Source of the DNA: Ruminococcaceae bacterium UBA1236
GTDB lineage: Bacteria > Bacillota > Clostridia > Oscillospirales > Acutalibacteraceae
NCBI GenBank assembly: GCA_002309055.1
Contig: DBWO01000035.1
Coordinates: 31,550 to 41,920, forward strand
Reading direction: 5' to 3'
Length of the DNA stretch: 10,371 nucleotides
The number at the start of each line of letters is the position of its first letter. Within the stretch, counting starts at the first letter, position 1. Positions 1 through 7,003 of this stretch are shown here, in pieces. Under the pieces are notes generated by a model. That model searched no databases. It saw only the letters and a list, made by a program, of their open reading frames with translations, and was not told the DNA's origin. Both the position numbers and the translations under genes were made by a program.

Positions 1-1101
1 GACGGTTTCGCTATGTATGACACGGAGTTTAACCGCTGGAATGCCGTGAATATGGGGCCGCACCGTGATATCGCCGGTGAAATCAAAGCGGAGTGTGAAA
101 AGCAGGGCCTCGTTTTCTGCGCTTCAACTCACCGCGCCGAGCACTTTTTCTTCCTCAATATGGGCAGGACCTTCGACAGCGACGTTAATCCCGACAGCCC
201 CGATTTTGATTTTTACGCTCCCGCTTTTTATGATGATAAACTCGGTTTTTCAATGACCGCAACCTGTGACACCGTTGATGAAATCGGCGCGAGCCGTGAA
301 TGGCTTGAGGACTGGATGGTGCGCACTTGCGAGCTTGTGGATAAGTATCGCCCCGGAATCCTCTATTTTGACTGGTGGATTCAGAACGAATCCTTCAAGC
401 CGTATCTCAAAAAGATTGCGGCTTACTATTATAACCGCGCCGATGAGTGGGGCGAAGAGGTGACAATCGACTTCAAGCACAACGCCTATCCTCTCGGTGT
501 CGCTACTCTCGATATTGAGCGCGGCGCGTTGGGAGATATATTCCCTTATCCCTGGCAAACCGATACCGCTATCGGAAAACAATCCTGGGGTTACAGAAAG
601 GACAACAGCTTTAAATCCGCCCGCGAATGCGTTGAAACGCTAATCGATGTTGTATCAAAAAACGGTATGCTCCTTCTGAATATCGGCCCGAAATCCGACG
701 GCACATTTACCGCAGAGGAAACCTCGGTGCTCTCCGGTATCGGCGAATGGCTTAATGTTAACGGCGAGGGTATATACGACACAACGCCGTATAAATTCTA
801 TAAAGAGGGCGAAAATCAGGCTTCATCAGGAATGTTTTCCGAGGGTGATGTCGCTTATACGGAGCGCGATTTTCGTTTTACATACAAAGCCGGAGTTATT
901 TACGCCTTCCAGATGAAGCCGTCGGAAAACGCACTTATAAAATCCTTCCATACCGATAGATGCGGCATCTGTATAAAGGATGTTGAACTGCTCGGCGGTG
1001 AGGTGGAGTTCTTCGTCTGCAATCACGACGGGCTCAGTATTAAAGTCAAAAAAAGCTCCGGCAGTGAAATGCCACAGTGTTTCAAGATAACGTTAATGTA
1101 A
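1..1101 (+). CDS. Alpha-L-fucosidase, glycoside hydrolase family 29 (5' end missing)
   Basis: The reading frame is open from base 1 and ends at TAA 1099-1101, so 366 codons are visible and the N-terminal part of the barrel (probably about 70-100 residues) lies outside the window. The ATG at 13 is internal: the visible frame opens with DGFAMYD, the usual GH29 sequence after the HH of the HHDGF motif. Family features are FDWW around visible codon 124, whose Asp sits where GH29 enzymes carry the nucleophile, then PWQTD, SWGY and the LLNIGPKSDGT block that closes the catalytic domain. The rest resembles the short beta-sandwich tail of the family. GH29 enzymes hydrolyse terminal alpha-L-fucose from glycans. 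The general acid/base cannot be assigned by eye; the Glu in DIERG is a candidate. Leucine codons are mostly CTC/CTT (16 of 21). The next gene starts 9 bp downstream, so the two are probably co-transcribed. Localisation cannot be judged without the N-terminus. Confidence 0.93.
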   Translation, partial: DGFAMYDTEFNRWNAVNMGPHRDIAGEIKAECEKQGLVFCASTHRAEHFFFLNMGRTFDSDVNPDSPDFDFYAPAFYDDKLGFSMTATCDTVDEIGASREWLEDWMVRTCELVDKYRPGILYFDWWIQNESFKPYLKKIAAYYYNRADEWGEEVTIDFKHNAYPLGVATLDIERGALGDIFPYPWQTDTAIGKQSWGYRKDNSFKSARECVETLIDVVSKNGMLLLNIGPKSDGTFTAEETSVLSGIGEWLNVNGEGIYDTTPYKFYKEGENQASSGMFSEGDVAYTERDFRFTYKAGVIYAFQMKPSENALIKSFHTDRCGICIKDVELLGGEVEFFVCNHDGLSIKVKKSSGSEMPQCFKITLM

Positions 1102-1110
1102 GGAGATTTT

Positions 1111-1614
1111 ATGAAGCTTTATTTTAAACAGAAAGTGTTTTCACTTAAAGGCAAGGGTTCAATAATGGATGAAAACGGCAGTGATAAGTATCTGTTCGAG
1201 GGCAAGGTTATTTCCTTAGGCAAAAAAATCACGATAACCGACCTTGACGGCAATGAAGTCGCCTTCATCAAGCAGAAGCTTGCCTCCTTTATGCCGCGCT
1301 TTTTCGTAGAGGTAGACGGCGAGCAGATTGCCGCCGTTGTAGGTAAATTCAATCCTCTCAAGCACAACTTCAGGATTGAAGGCCCCGACTGGCAGGTAGA
1401 CGGCAATTTCACCGGTCACGATTACAGAGTTACACAGGGAGAGACTGTTATTGCCACCATTCACAAGCAGTGGCTTTCCTGGGGCGACGTTTTTGAAATT
1501 GATATCGAAGACCCGAAAAATGAAATCATCGTGCTTGGCATTGTAATGGCAATTGACGCCGTGCTCGACGCCCAGTCCTCCTCATCCTCCGCAGCCTCAA
1601 TCTCCTCAGATTGA
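1111..1614 (+). CDS. LURP-one-related / YxjI-like protein (tubby C-terminal-like fold)
   Basis: This is a 167-residue soluble protein with the pattern of the LURP-one/YxjI family: an N-terminal MKLYFKQKVFSLKGK strand pair, then alternating beta strands containing GKVISLGKKITITD, a middle IEGPDWQVDGNF segment, and a hydrophobic last helix (IVLGIVMAIDAVL). Families with this fold form a 12-stranded barrel around a central helix. No enzymatic activity is established for the bacterial members, so the role here is unknown. The tail after residue 155 is a run of Ser and Ala typical of a disordered end. The start is well supported: AAGGAG at 1100-1105 overlaps the stop of the fucosidase gene and sits 5 bases before the ATG. 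The short gap points to translation from the same mRNA as the fucosidase. Confidence 0.8.
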   Translation: MKLYFKQKVFSLKGKGSIMDENGSDKYLFEGKVISLGKKITITDLDGNEVAFIKQKLASFMPRFFVEVDGEQIAAVVGKFNPLKHNFRIEGPDWQVDGNFTGHDYRVTQGETVIATIHKQWLSWGDVFEIDIEDPKNEIIVLGIVMAIDAVLDAQSSSSSAASISSD

Positions 1615-1684
1615 TAAGTGAATCCGCTTTGTAATAGCTGTTTACTGTTGCTGTTGACCGACGAATGAAAGAAAGAGAATAACT

Positions 1685-3883
1685 ATGATTAACAGAATTA
1701 TCAGCTTTTTTCTGGCGCTTATAACCTCATTTTCTCTGGCGGTTAATTTCTACCGGCCTGGGAAGAGGGCAGAGTTTGAATCGCATTATGAGAAAGCGGA
1801 GAGAAATATGGAAAAGTACACAGGCGTTTATTCCTCGGTTGAAGACTGCGGCGGCGTGCCGACACTGTTTGTAAATGGCGAGCCGTTTCCCGCGGCGGCA
1901 TATATGACCTACCTTGAGGAGTATAACAATTATTCGCAGTTTGCAAATGCGGGTTACATTCTTTTTTCCGTGCCGGTACTTTTTGCCGGCAGGTGGATAA
2001 GTGTCACCGAAGGCCTGACGCCATTTCACGGCGGCATTTTTGATGTTAAGGGCGAACCCGATTTTTCATCGCTCGATGAATCTGTCGGCAGAATTCTTTC
2101 CGCCTGCCCGGATGCTTACATTTTCCCGCGCGTCAACCTCTCTATGCCCCTGTGGTGGATTGAGGAAAACCCCGACTGCCTTGACGGCACCGGCAAGCGC
2201 GAGCTTCTCTGTTCACTTGAATTCAGGGAGACTGCCGCGGATATGCTCCGTCAGCTTATCGATTATGTCAATTCGAGCCCTTATGCCTCACACATAGTCG
2301 GCTATCAGATTGCCGGCGGCAACACGGAAGAGTGGTTTTATTTTGATATGAATGCCGGCTGCTGTGAAAATGCAGTTGATGAATTCAACGCTTATCTCGA
2401 AAAGTATTATCCCGGATGCGGCTTTTCCGGGCTACCGGATTTGTCACTCTTAAACGGTAAGGGCACTTATCACAAAAATGAGCATCTCACCGCGTTTCTT
2501 GAGTTTTCATCTTATTCGGTAGCCGACACCATCTGCTACCTCTCGTCTGTTGCCAAAGAGGCAACCGGCGGCAATGTTGTAGTCGGCACATTTTACGGCT
2601 ATTCGCTTGAGGTAACCTCGTCCCTTCAGGGCGCTCACGCTCTCAAAACCGTGCTCGCCTGCGATAATATTGATTTCATCTGCTCGCCGAATTCCTATAT
2701 CGGCCTTCGTAACAATGATTATGACTGGACGGAGATGTATCCCGCTGCTTCTGTGCGGTTTCACGGCAAGCTCTGTATGCAGGAGTGCGATATCCGCACT
2801 TATCTCACGCGCCTTTTAGGTGATGCCGCTCCCGAATATGACCCCGAGGGAGTTATGAACGCGCCAATATGGCATCCGCTCGAGAGCAAAGAGCAGTCAA
2901 TTGCCATGATACGGAAGTCTTTCAGCCGTCAGCTCATAAATGGCAACGGCTTCTGGTGGTTTGATATGTGGGGCGGATGGTATCACGATGAACGCCTGAT
3001 GGTATTCCAGAAAAAAGCCTTCGATATCTATCGTCAGCACGCACTGTCGGGAGGAAGCCCCAATGCCGGTGAGATTGCCCTGTTCATGGATGATGCCTTA
3101 TTTACACGTATCAAACCAACAGGGGCTCTTGCATCGCTTCAGAATCATCAGCTGTGGAAAGCTATGGGTTTTGTCGGCGCTCCATACAGGATGTATATGC
3201 TGGATGATCTGATCAATCTAGATCCCGCCCAATTCCGCATGGCGATTTTTTCATCAGCTTGTGATTGGACCGAAGACAGACTGAATGCACTTTCTTCATG
3301 GAAATCAGAAGGACGCGTATTATCGTTCCTGGGGCCGGTTATCTGCGAATCGGCAACCGGTGTCGGGTTAGAGAAGTATCCGCAGAGCGAAAGACCTGTC
3401 AGGAAGATTACGGCCGGTCAGAAGAAAGCCCAGAATGACGAGGCACTATATTTCAGCACCAAAGCCGGATCACAAACGACGCCTGATATGCTGGTGCCCG
3501 TACAGCGATGGAAGGCGTTACCCGGTGACGTCATCATGGAATCGGACGAACTCGGTCCACAAGCGCTTCTTCGAAGGTATCCGGATTACTCAGTTTATGT
3601 TGATACCGTGTCAGTGCCTGAACCCGGTCGAATTCGTGAACTGCTCAATGCTGCGGGCGGGCAGCTGTATACATGTGAAAACGATATTGTATATGCCAGT
3701 CGGACACATATTGCAGTTCATGCTGCGACGGATGGCATAAAGCGCATACATATTCCCGGCAAAGGTGTCCTTGTCAATGAAATGACAGGCCAGACATTGC
3801 CGGGAAATGAAAGCTTTGTTGATGTTTCCATGAAAATGGGAGAGACACTGCTGTTAAGGATCGTTTCGGAAGAAACAGACTGA
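1685..3883 (+). CDS. GH42-like glycoside hydrolase (beta-galactosidase type), possibly exported
   Basis: The 732 residues fit a TIM-barrel hydrolase of the GH42-like clan followed by a flavodoxin-like middle domain and a small beta domain. Barrel landmarks are GEPFPAAAYMTYLEEY near the start, GYQIAGGNTEEW (N213-W217, where the GH-A acid/base Asn-Glu would lie; E215 or E216), CMQECDIRT (E367, likely nucleophile) and FWWFDMWGGWYHD at the barrel end. The segment from about 450 to 600, with YRMYMLDDL and a following hydrophobic strand, resembles the trimerisation domain of GH42 enzymes. The first 20 residues (Arg4, then a hydrophobic stretch to about Val21) look like a signal peptide or anchor. 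A second start, M42 at 1808, has a better ribosome site (GGAGA at 1798-1802) and would give a cytoplasmic form. Substrate is not readable; galactoside or related is inferred. Leucine codon use changes within the gene near codon 440, described separately. Confidence 0.8.
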   Translation: MINRIISFFLALITSFSLAVNFYRPGKRAEFESHYEKAERNMEKYTGVYSSVEDCGGVPTLFVNGEPFPAAAYMTYLEEYNNYSQFANAGYILFSVPVLFAGRWISVTEGLTPFHGGIFDVKGEPDFSSLDESVGRILSACPDAYIFPRVNLSMPLWWIEENPDCLDGTGKRELLCSLEFRETAADMLRQLIDYVNSSPYASHIVGYQIAGGNTEEWFYFDMNAGCCENAVDEFNAYLEKYYPGCGFSGLPDLSLLNGKGTYHKNEHLTAFLEFSSYSVADTICYLSSVAKEATGGNVVVGTFYGYSLEVTSSLQGAHALKTVLACDNIDFICSPNSYIGLRNNDYDWTEMYPAASVRFHGKLCMQECDIRTYLTRLLGDAAPEYDPEGVMNAPIWHPLESKEQSIAMIRKSFSRQLINGNGFWWFDMWGGWYHDERLMVFQKKAFDIYRQHALSGGSPNAGEIALFMDDALFTRIKPTGALASLQNHQLWKAMGFVGAPYRMYMLDDLINLDPAQFRMAIFSSACDWTEDRLNALSSWKSEGRVLSFLGPVICESATGVGLEKYPQSERPVRKITAGQKKAQNDEALYFSTKAGSQTTPDMLVPVQRWKALPGDVIMESDELGPQALLRRYPDYSVYVDTVSVPEPGRIRELLNAAGGQLYTCENDIVYASRTHIAVHAATDGIKRIHIPGKGVLVNEMTGQTLPGNESFVDVSMKMGETLLLRIVSEETD
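2990..3060. other. Codon-usage breakpoint inside the GH42-like gene
   Basis: Counting leucine codons by eye in the GH42-like frame gives CTG 5, CTC 14, CTT 14, others 4 of 37 before about 2990. After it the counts are CTG 13, CTT 6, CTC 2, TTA 5, others 3 of 29. The upstream fucosidase gene shares the left pattern (CTG 2 of 21, CTC+CTT 16). The genes to the right, on both strands, look CTG-rich like the second half. The reading frame and the expected domain order are uninterrupted across the change. The exact breakpoint cannot be fixed from composition. Confidence 0.6.
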
Positions 3884-3895
3884 TAAGAAAGAGTA

Positions 3896-4603
3896 TCAAC
3901 TGAAGAAATCCTGCGCGTTTTTGTGTGTCAGTGCATCAGCGGCAGTTTGTCCATACTCATGGATCAGGACATCGTAACACTTCTTCATCATTGGTTCGCG
4001 TCCCGGCATATCATGCGTATCAGTTGATACATAATCAATCAGTTCATTTTTCATAACCGTTTTGATCCAATGCCTGCGGAACAGTCCCTGCTTGCGGACA
4101 AAAAGACTGCAGTTGACTTGCATTCTTACGCCATAACGATCGGCCAGTTCTTCAATTTTACGAATATCTGAAAGACACGCATAACGCTCAATATGCGCAA
4201 ATACAGGGTAATAACCGGCGTTGCGTATTTTTTGGGCTGCTTCACACAAACGTTCGTATTTCTCACCCGGCATGAACTCTATCAGTGCATATTCGCTGTT
4301 TGCGAGAGTCATTGCCTTGCCTTCCCGCAGATACCTCGAGGCAGCATCAGTATAGAGGATCTCATGCCCGGTATACAGCTGCATCTGCAGGTTTTCATGC
4401 TCAACAAGTGCCTTTGCTTCTTCAAAGTGTGCCTGATAGTCATCCAAAGAAAAATGACGCTGTCCGGGTGTGATATGCGAGGTTGCAATAACTGTTGTAA
4501 TACCGTCCTCGTGAAGCGCCCTGAGCAGTTTCAGCATAGCGTCGCTGTCTGCACATCCGTCGTCCACACCGTACACAAAATGGTTATGCATGTCGGTAAA
4601 CAT
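3896..4603 (-). CDS. PHP-domain protein tyrosine phosphatase, CpsB/CapC/YwqE type
   Basis: The 235-residue protein matches the compact PHP phosphatases that dephosphorylate bacterial tyrosine kinases controlling capsule and exopolysaccharide synthesis. Metal-binding motifs occur in the expected order: DMHNH (H6, H8), GVDDG (D14/D15), ATSH (H43), GHE (E81), LIEF (E109), AHIERY (H137) and STDTHD (D195, H197). The positions are close to those of Streptococcus CpsB, and the length is near the family norm. No kinase, Wzz-like protein or glycosyltransferase gene is visible, so it is an orphan here and its substrate is unknown. The start is supported by AGGAGA (complement of 4610-4615), 6 bases before the ATG. 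The gene converges on the GH42-like gene with 12 bp between stops and no visible terminator between them. A strong hairpin lies just upstream of its ribosome site. Confidence 0.92.
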   Translation of the reverse strand: MFTDMHNHFVYGVDDGCADSDAMLKLLRALHEDGITTVIATSHITPGQRHFSLDDYQAHFEEAKALVEHENLQMQLYTGHEILYTDAASRYLREGKAMTLANSEYALIEFMPGEKYERLCEAAQKIRNAGYYPVFAHIERYACLSDIRKIEELADRYGVRMQVNCSLFVRKQGLFRRHWIKTVMKNELIDYVSTDTHDMPGREPMMKKCYDVLIHEYGQTAADALTHKNAQDFFS

Positions 4604-4621
4604 GTTATATCTCCTGTCATA

Positions 4622-4650
4622 AAAACAGCGGGGCTCAGCCCCGCTGTTTT
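4622..4650 (-). terminator. Intrinsic terminator after the pepP-efp-CD1247 operon
   Basis: Perfect inverted repeat with 14-bp arms (4622-4635 and 4637-4650) around one central base, with a GC-rich core (CAGCGGGGCT / AGCCCCGCTG) flanked by A and T tracts. On the minus strand the stem ends in five T residues (4625-4621), as an intrinsic terminator should. It starts 8 bases beyond the stop of the acidic CD1247-like gene. On the plus strand it would also form, with four T residues, but no plus-strand gene enters it. Confidence 0.9.
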
Positions 4651-4658
4651 ATACGAGA

Positions 4659-5105
4659 TCACTCTTCGTCATCCTCACTGTCTTCCTCTTCTTCGGCATC
4701 TTCAGGAAAGAGAGGTTTGTGGCAATTGGGGCAGAGATAATCTTCGTCGAAATCGAATCGCTCAACGTCGAAGACCATGACTTCACCGCAATAGGGGCAG
4801 GCGTATTCGACGGTGCGGTCATCTTCGCTTTCCTCGTCGTCCTCGTCTCCGTCCTCGTCATCATCTTCTTCGTCGCTCATATCGCCATAGATGTCCTCTT
4901 CCATGTCAGAAAGATCTTCATCAATGCTTTCCATGTACTCGTTGAGCTCATCAAGCGCTTTATGCAGGTCGTCATTATCCTTGGCTATTTCATCCATGAC
5001 ATCGAGCATTTTCAGAATGAGCTTGGATTCGGGCTTGCTGTCATCCAGCTGCAGGCCCTCAGCGAGTCCGCGAAGAAACGCGACGCGATCAGTCAGTTCG
5101 CTCAT
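4659..5105 (-). CDS. CD1247-type acidic protein with C-terminal zinc ribbon
   Basis: The 148-residue protein has three parts. Residues 1-60 are helical and begin SELTDRVAFLRGLAEGLQLD, the hallmark of the CD1247 N-terminal domain found in clostridial proteins. Residues 60-97 are almost entirely Asp and Glu. Residues 101-133 form a zinc ribbon with CPYC (C103, C106) and CPNC (C125, C128), and the tail is again acidic. The helical part could form a coiled coil. Its function is not established; the ribbon could bind a protein or nucleic-acid partner, but the high negative charge argues against simple nucleic-acid binding. The start is supported by AGGAAAGGA upstream of the ATG. It begins 14 bp after the efp stop and is probably translated from the same message. 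The pairing with efp, which I recognise from clostridial genomes, suggests a translation-linked or general stress role; that is inference. Confidence 0.82.
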   Translation of the reverse strand: MSELTDRVAFLRGLAEGLQLDDSKPESKLILKMLDVMDEIAKDNDDLHKALDELNEYMESIDEDLSDMEEDIYGDMSDEEDDDEDGDEDDEESEDDRTVEYACPYCGEVMVFDVERFDFDEDYLCPNCHKPLFPEDAEEEEDSEDDEE

Positions 5106-5119
5106 AATTCGTCCTTTCC

Positions 5120-5677
5120 TCAGGCTCTGCTGAGATATTCGCCATTGCGGGTATCAATCTTGATGACATCGCCGATGTTGATGAACAGCGGGACCATCAG
5201 TTCATATCCGGTTTCCACGGTGGCAGGCTTGTAGGTATTGGAAGCGGTATCTCCCTTGAATCCGGGTTCGGTCTGAGTGACCTCGAGATCTACAAAGTTG
5301 GGCGCTTCGACAGAGAAGGCCTTGCCTTTGAAGTAGCGGATGGTGACGTTCATGTTTTCCTTGACATACTTGACGGCGTCTTCCACAGCATCCTTGCTGA
5401 GGGGTTCCTGCTCGTAAGTTTCAGGATCCATGAAGTAGTACAGATCGCCATCATTGTAAAGGTACTGCATTTCCTTGGTATCGATGATCGCACGCGGCAT
5501 CTTGTCAGTAGGGTTGAAAGTGCGCTCAATGACAGCACCGGTCATGACGTTCTTGATTTTGGTGCGGACGAAAGCAGCGCCCTTGCCGGGCTTTACGTGC
5601 TGGAAGTCAACAATGTTCCACACGCCGCCTTCCCATTCGATGGTAATGCCTTTTTTGAAATCACCTGCGGTAATCAT
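5120..5677 (-). CDS. efp: Translation elongation factor P
   Basis: The 185-residue length and all three beta-barrel domains match EF-P, which binds between the ribosomal P and E sites and rescues ribosomes stalled on polyproline. The N-terminal KOW-like domain carries HVKPGKGAAF with Lys32, the residue that is modified in many bacteria, at the tip of the loop. In Bacillus subtilis this lysine receives 5-aminopentanol; which modification applies here cannot be told, and no modification gene is in the window. The C-terminal OB domain ends with the family signature GDVIKIDTRNGEYLSRA. The start is supported by GGAGGA (complement of 5685-5690), 7 bases before the ATG. It lies 47 bp behind the peptidase gene and 14 bp ahead of the CD1247-like gene, with no terminator in either gap, so the three probably form one operon. 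Confidence 0.98.
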   Translation of the reverse strand: MITAGDFKKGITIEWEGGVWNIVDFQHVKPGKGAAFVRTKIKNVMTGAVIERTFNPTDKMPRAIIDTKEMQYLYNDGDLYYFMDPETYEQEPLSKDAVEDAVKYVKENMNVTIRYFKGKAFSVEAPNFVDLEVTQTEPGFKGDTASNTYKPATVETGYELMVPLFINIGDVIKIDTRNGEYLSRA

Positions 5678-5724
5678 ACTGGATTCCTCCGTTTCAGTTG
5701 TTGAAATTTATATAAGGCAGCCGA

Positions 5725-6795
5725 TCAGAGGATCAGCAGATCCTTCGTAAAGTATACCAGGGTTTCAGACGCATCTGCACCGATCACGCAAGTGTTTTCG
5801 ATGCGCACACCGCCGATTCCCGGAACATAAATGCCGGGTTCAACCGTCATCGTTGTGTTTTCTGTTAGAATATCGTTACAGGTAGGGGAAAGCCGTGGGT
5901 TTTCATGGATGTCGATACCGACGCTGTGTCCGAGACCATGTCCGAAATAGCTGCCGTATCCGGCATCCTTGATGATGTCACGGGCAATTGCATCCACTGA
6001 ACTTGCAATAAGGCCGGCGTGCAGAGCGTCCTGGGATTCCTGCTGTGCCTTAAGGACAATACCGTAAATCCTGCGCAGCTCTTCTCCGGGATCACCCAGG
6101 GCGACTGTACGCGTCATATCCGCGCAGTAACCGCCTTTTTTGGCGCCGAAATCCATAGTAATAAAATCGCCTTTGCGGAGTTTCCTGGGGCCAGGTACAG
6201 CGTGGCAAAGCGATCCGTTTTCTCCTGAAGCGACAATAGTATTGAACGCAAGGCCATCAGCTCCGAGTCTGAGCATTTCGAATTCCAGAGCAATTCGGAT
6301 ATCCGTTTCACTGATGCCTTCTTTGATCATTGGCAGGATATGATCGAGCGCCTTGCAGGATATGTCACATGCTTCACGGATCAGTGCGAGTTCAGAAGGC
6401 TCTTTGACGCGGCGAACCTGTTCCGTTTCACCATTGAGGGGAACCAGACTGATTCCGTCCATATCCGATTTCATTTTTTCAAAATCGGCTACCGTGACGT
6501 CATCCGCTTCAAAACGGACCGTATTGATTCCATGATCCGAAAGATACTCTTTAGCCAGCGCAGCATGTCGCTGCCCCGTCCTGATTTCAAGCACATCAAA
6601 AGCGGGTGCTTCGCGTGTCACCTGTTCGGTATAGCGGAAGTCAGTTACAATAGCACAGAAGCCATGCCCGATCAGGGCTGCTCCTTCTCCGCCGTAACCG
6701 GAAACGTAAAAGATGTTAGAGGGCTTTGTCAGATAAATGGCTTCATTGAGTCCCAGCTTTGCCAGTTCAATGATTTTTTCCGCCCTTGTTTTCAT
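5725..6795 (-). CDS. pepP: Xaa-Pro aminopeptidase-type metallopeptidase (M24B)
   Basis: The 356-residue protein has an N-terminal creatinase-type domain (about 1-125) and a C-terminal pita-bread catalytic domain. The five dinuclear metal ligands are present: D215 in TMDFGA, D226 in CADMTRT, H290 in GHGLGH, E319 in TVEPGIY and E333 in VRIENT. H198 in the CHAVPG segment fits the substrate-side histidine of the family. Such enzymes remove the N-terminal residue from peptides with proline in second position, or split Xaa-Pro dipeptides. The short form resembles B. subtilis YqhT, which is also encoded next to efp. Distinguishing aminopeptidase P from prolidase is not possible by eye. The start is supported by AAAGGA about 9 bases upstream. 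A processing enzyme for proline peptides beside the polyproline translation factor is a recurrent Firmicutes arrangement. Confidence 0.93.
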   Translation of the reverse strand: MKTRAEKIIELAKLGLNEAIYLTKPSNIFYVSGYGGEGAALIGHGFCAIVTDFRYTEQVTREAPAFDVLEIRTGQRHAALAKEYLSDHGINTVRFEADDVTVADFEKMKSDMDGISLVPLNGETEQVRRVKEPSELALIREACDISCKALDHILPMIKEGISETDIRIALEFEMLRLGADGLAFNTIVASGENGSLCHAVPGPRKLRKGDFITMDFGAKKGGYCADMTRTVALGDPGEELRRIYGIVLKAQQESQDALHAGLIASSVDAIARDIIKDAGYGSYFGHGLGHSVGIDIHENPRLSPTCNDILTENTTMTVEPGIYVPGIGGVRIENTCVIGADASETLVYFTKDLLIL

Positions 6796-6820
6796 AGGGA
6801 CTGATCCTTTCAGCTGCTAT

Positions 6821-6839
6821 TGGGGTTGATTCAACCCCA
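6821..6839. repeat. Perfect 9-bp inverted repeat in the pepP leader
   Basis: Arms TGGGGTTGA (6821-6829) and TCAACCCCA (6831-6839) surround one base. The element lies between the predicted transcription start of the peptidase operon (about 6855) and its ribosome site. No T-run follows on either strand, so it is a poor terminator. It could be an operator dyad for a repressor or an RNA hairpin in the leader. Confidence 0.7.
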
Positions 6840-6861
6840 TCCGTTTCTTCCCGGACACCTG

Positions 6862-6870
6862 ATTATATCA
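6862..6870 (-). promoter_or_regulatory. Extended -10 promoter for the pepP-efp-CD1247 operon
   Basis: Read on the minus strand, this is TGATATAAT: a perfect -10 hexamer (6867-6862) preceded by the TGn extension. The -35 position (about 6890-6885) has no good match to TTGACA, which is tolerated by extended -10 promoters. The predicted start near 6855 gives a leader of about 60 bases. A short palindrome TAGCGCTA (6883-6890) overlaps the -35 position. Confidence 0.65.
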
Positions 6871-6932
6871 CAGCTTTTTCATTAGCGCTACTGTTTTTTT
6901 GAACATTCATAAAAAAGTGTGGGTCAGAGTTA

Positions 6933-6961
6933 TTGATTTTATACTGTATTTCTGGTAACAT
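6933..6961 (+). promoter_or_regulatory. Candidate promoter for the ADA-like gene
   Basis: TTGATT (6933-6938) and TAACAT (6956-6961) are spaced by 17 bases, and the -10 is preceded by TGG, an extended -10 context. Each hexamer matches its consensus at four of six positions. TATACT at 6940-6945 is a competing -10 but has no reasonable -35. The predicted start near 6968 would give a leader of about 36 bases. Confidence 0.4.
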
Positions 6962-7003
6962 CTGAACAAGCGCAATAACGCGTCTGGACAGAACGGAGGC
7001 GGC

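Noticed and set aside
4193..4780. Plus-strand open frame of 195 codons opposite the phosphatase gene
   Set aside because: It lies antisense to a protein with a full set of PHP motifs, crosses the terminator hairpin, and shows no recognisable domain.
4719..5234. Plus-strand open frame of 171 codons opposite efp and the CD1247-like gene
   Set aside because: It is antisense to two well-supported genes, has hydrophobic content caused by the complement of Asp/Glu codons, and lacks a recognisable family.
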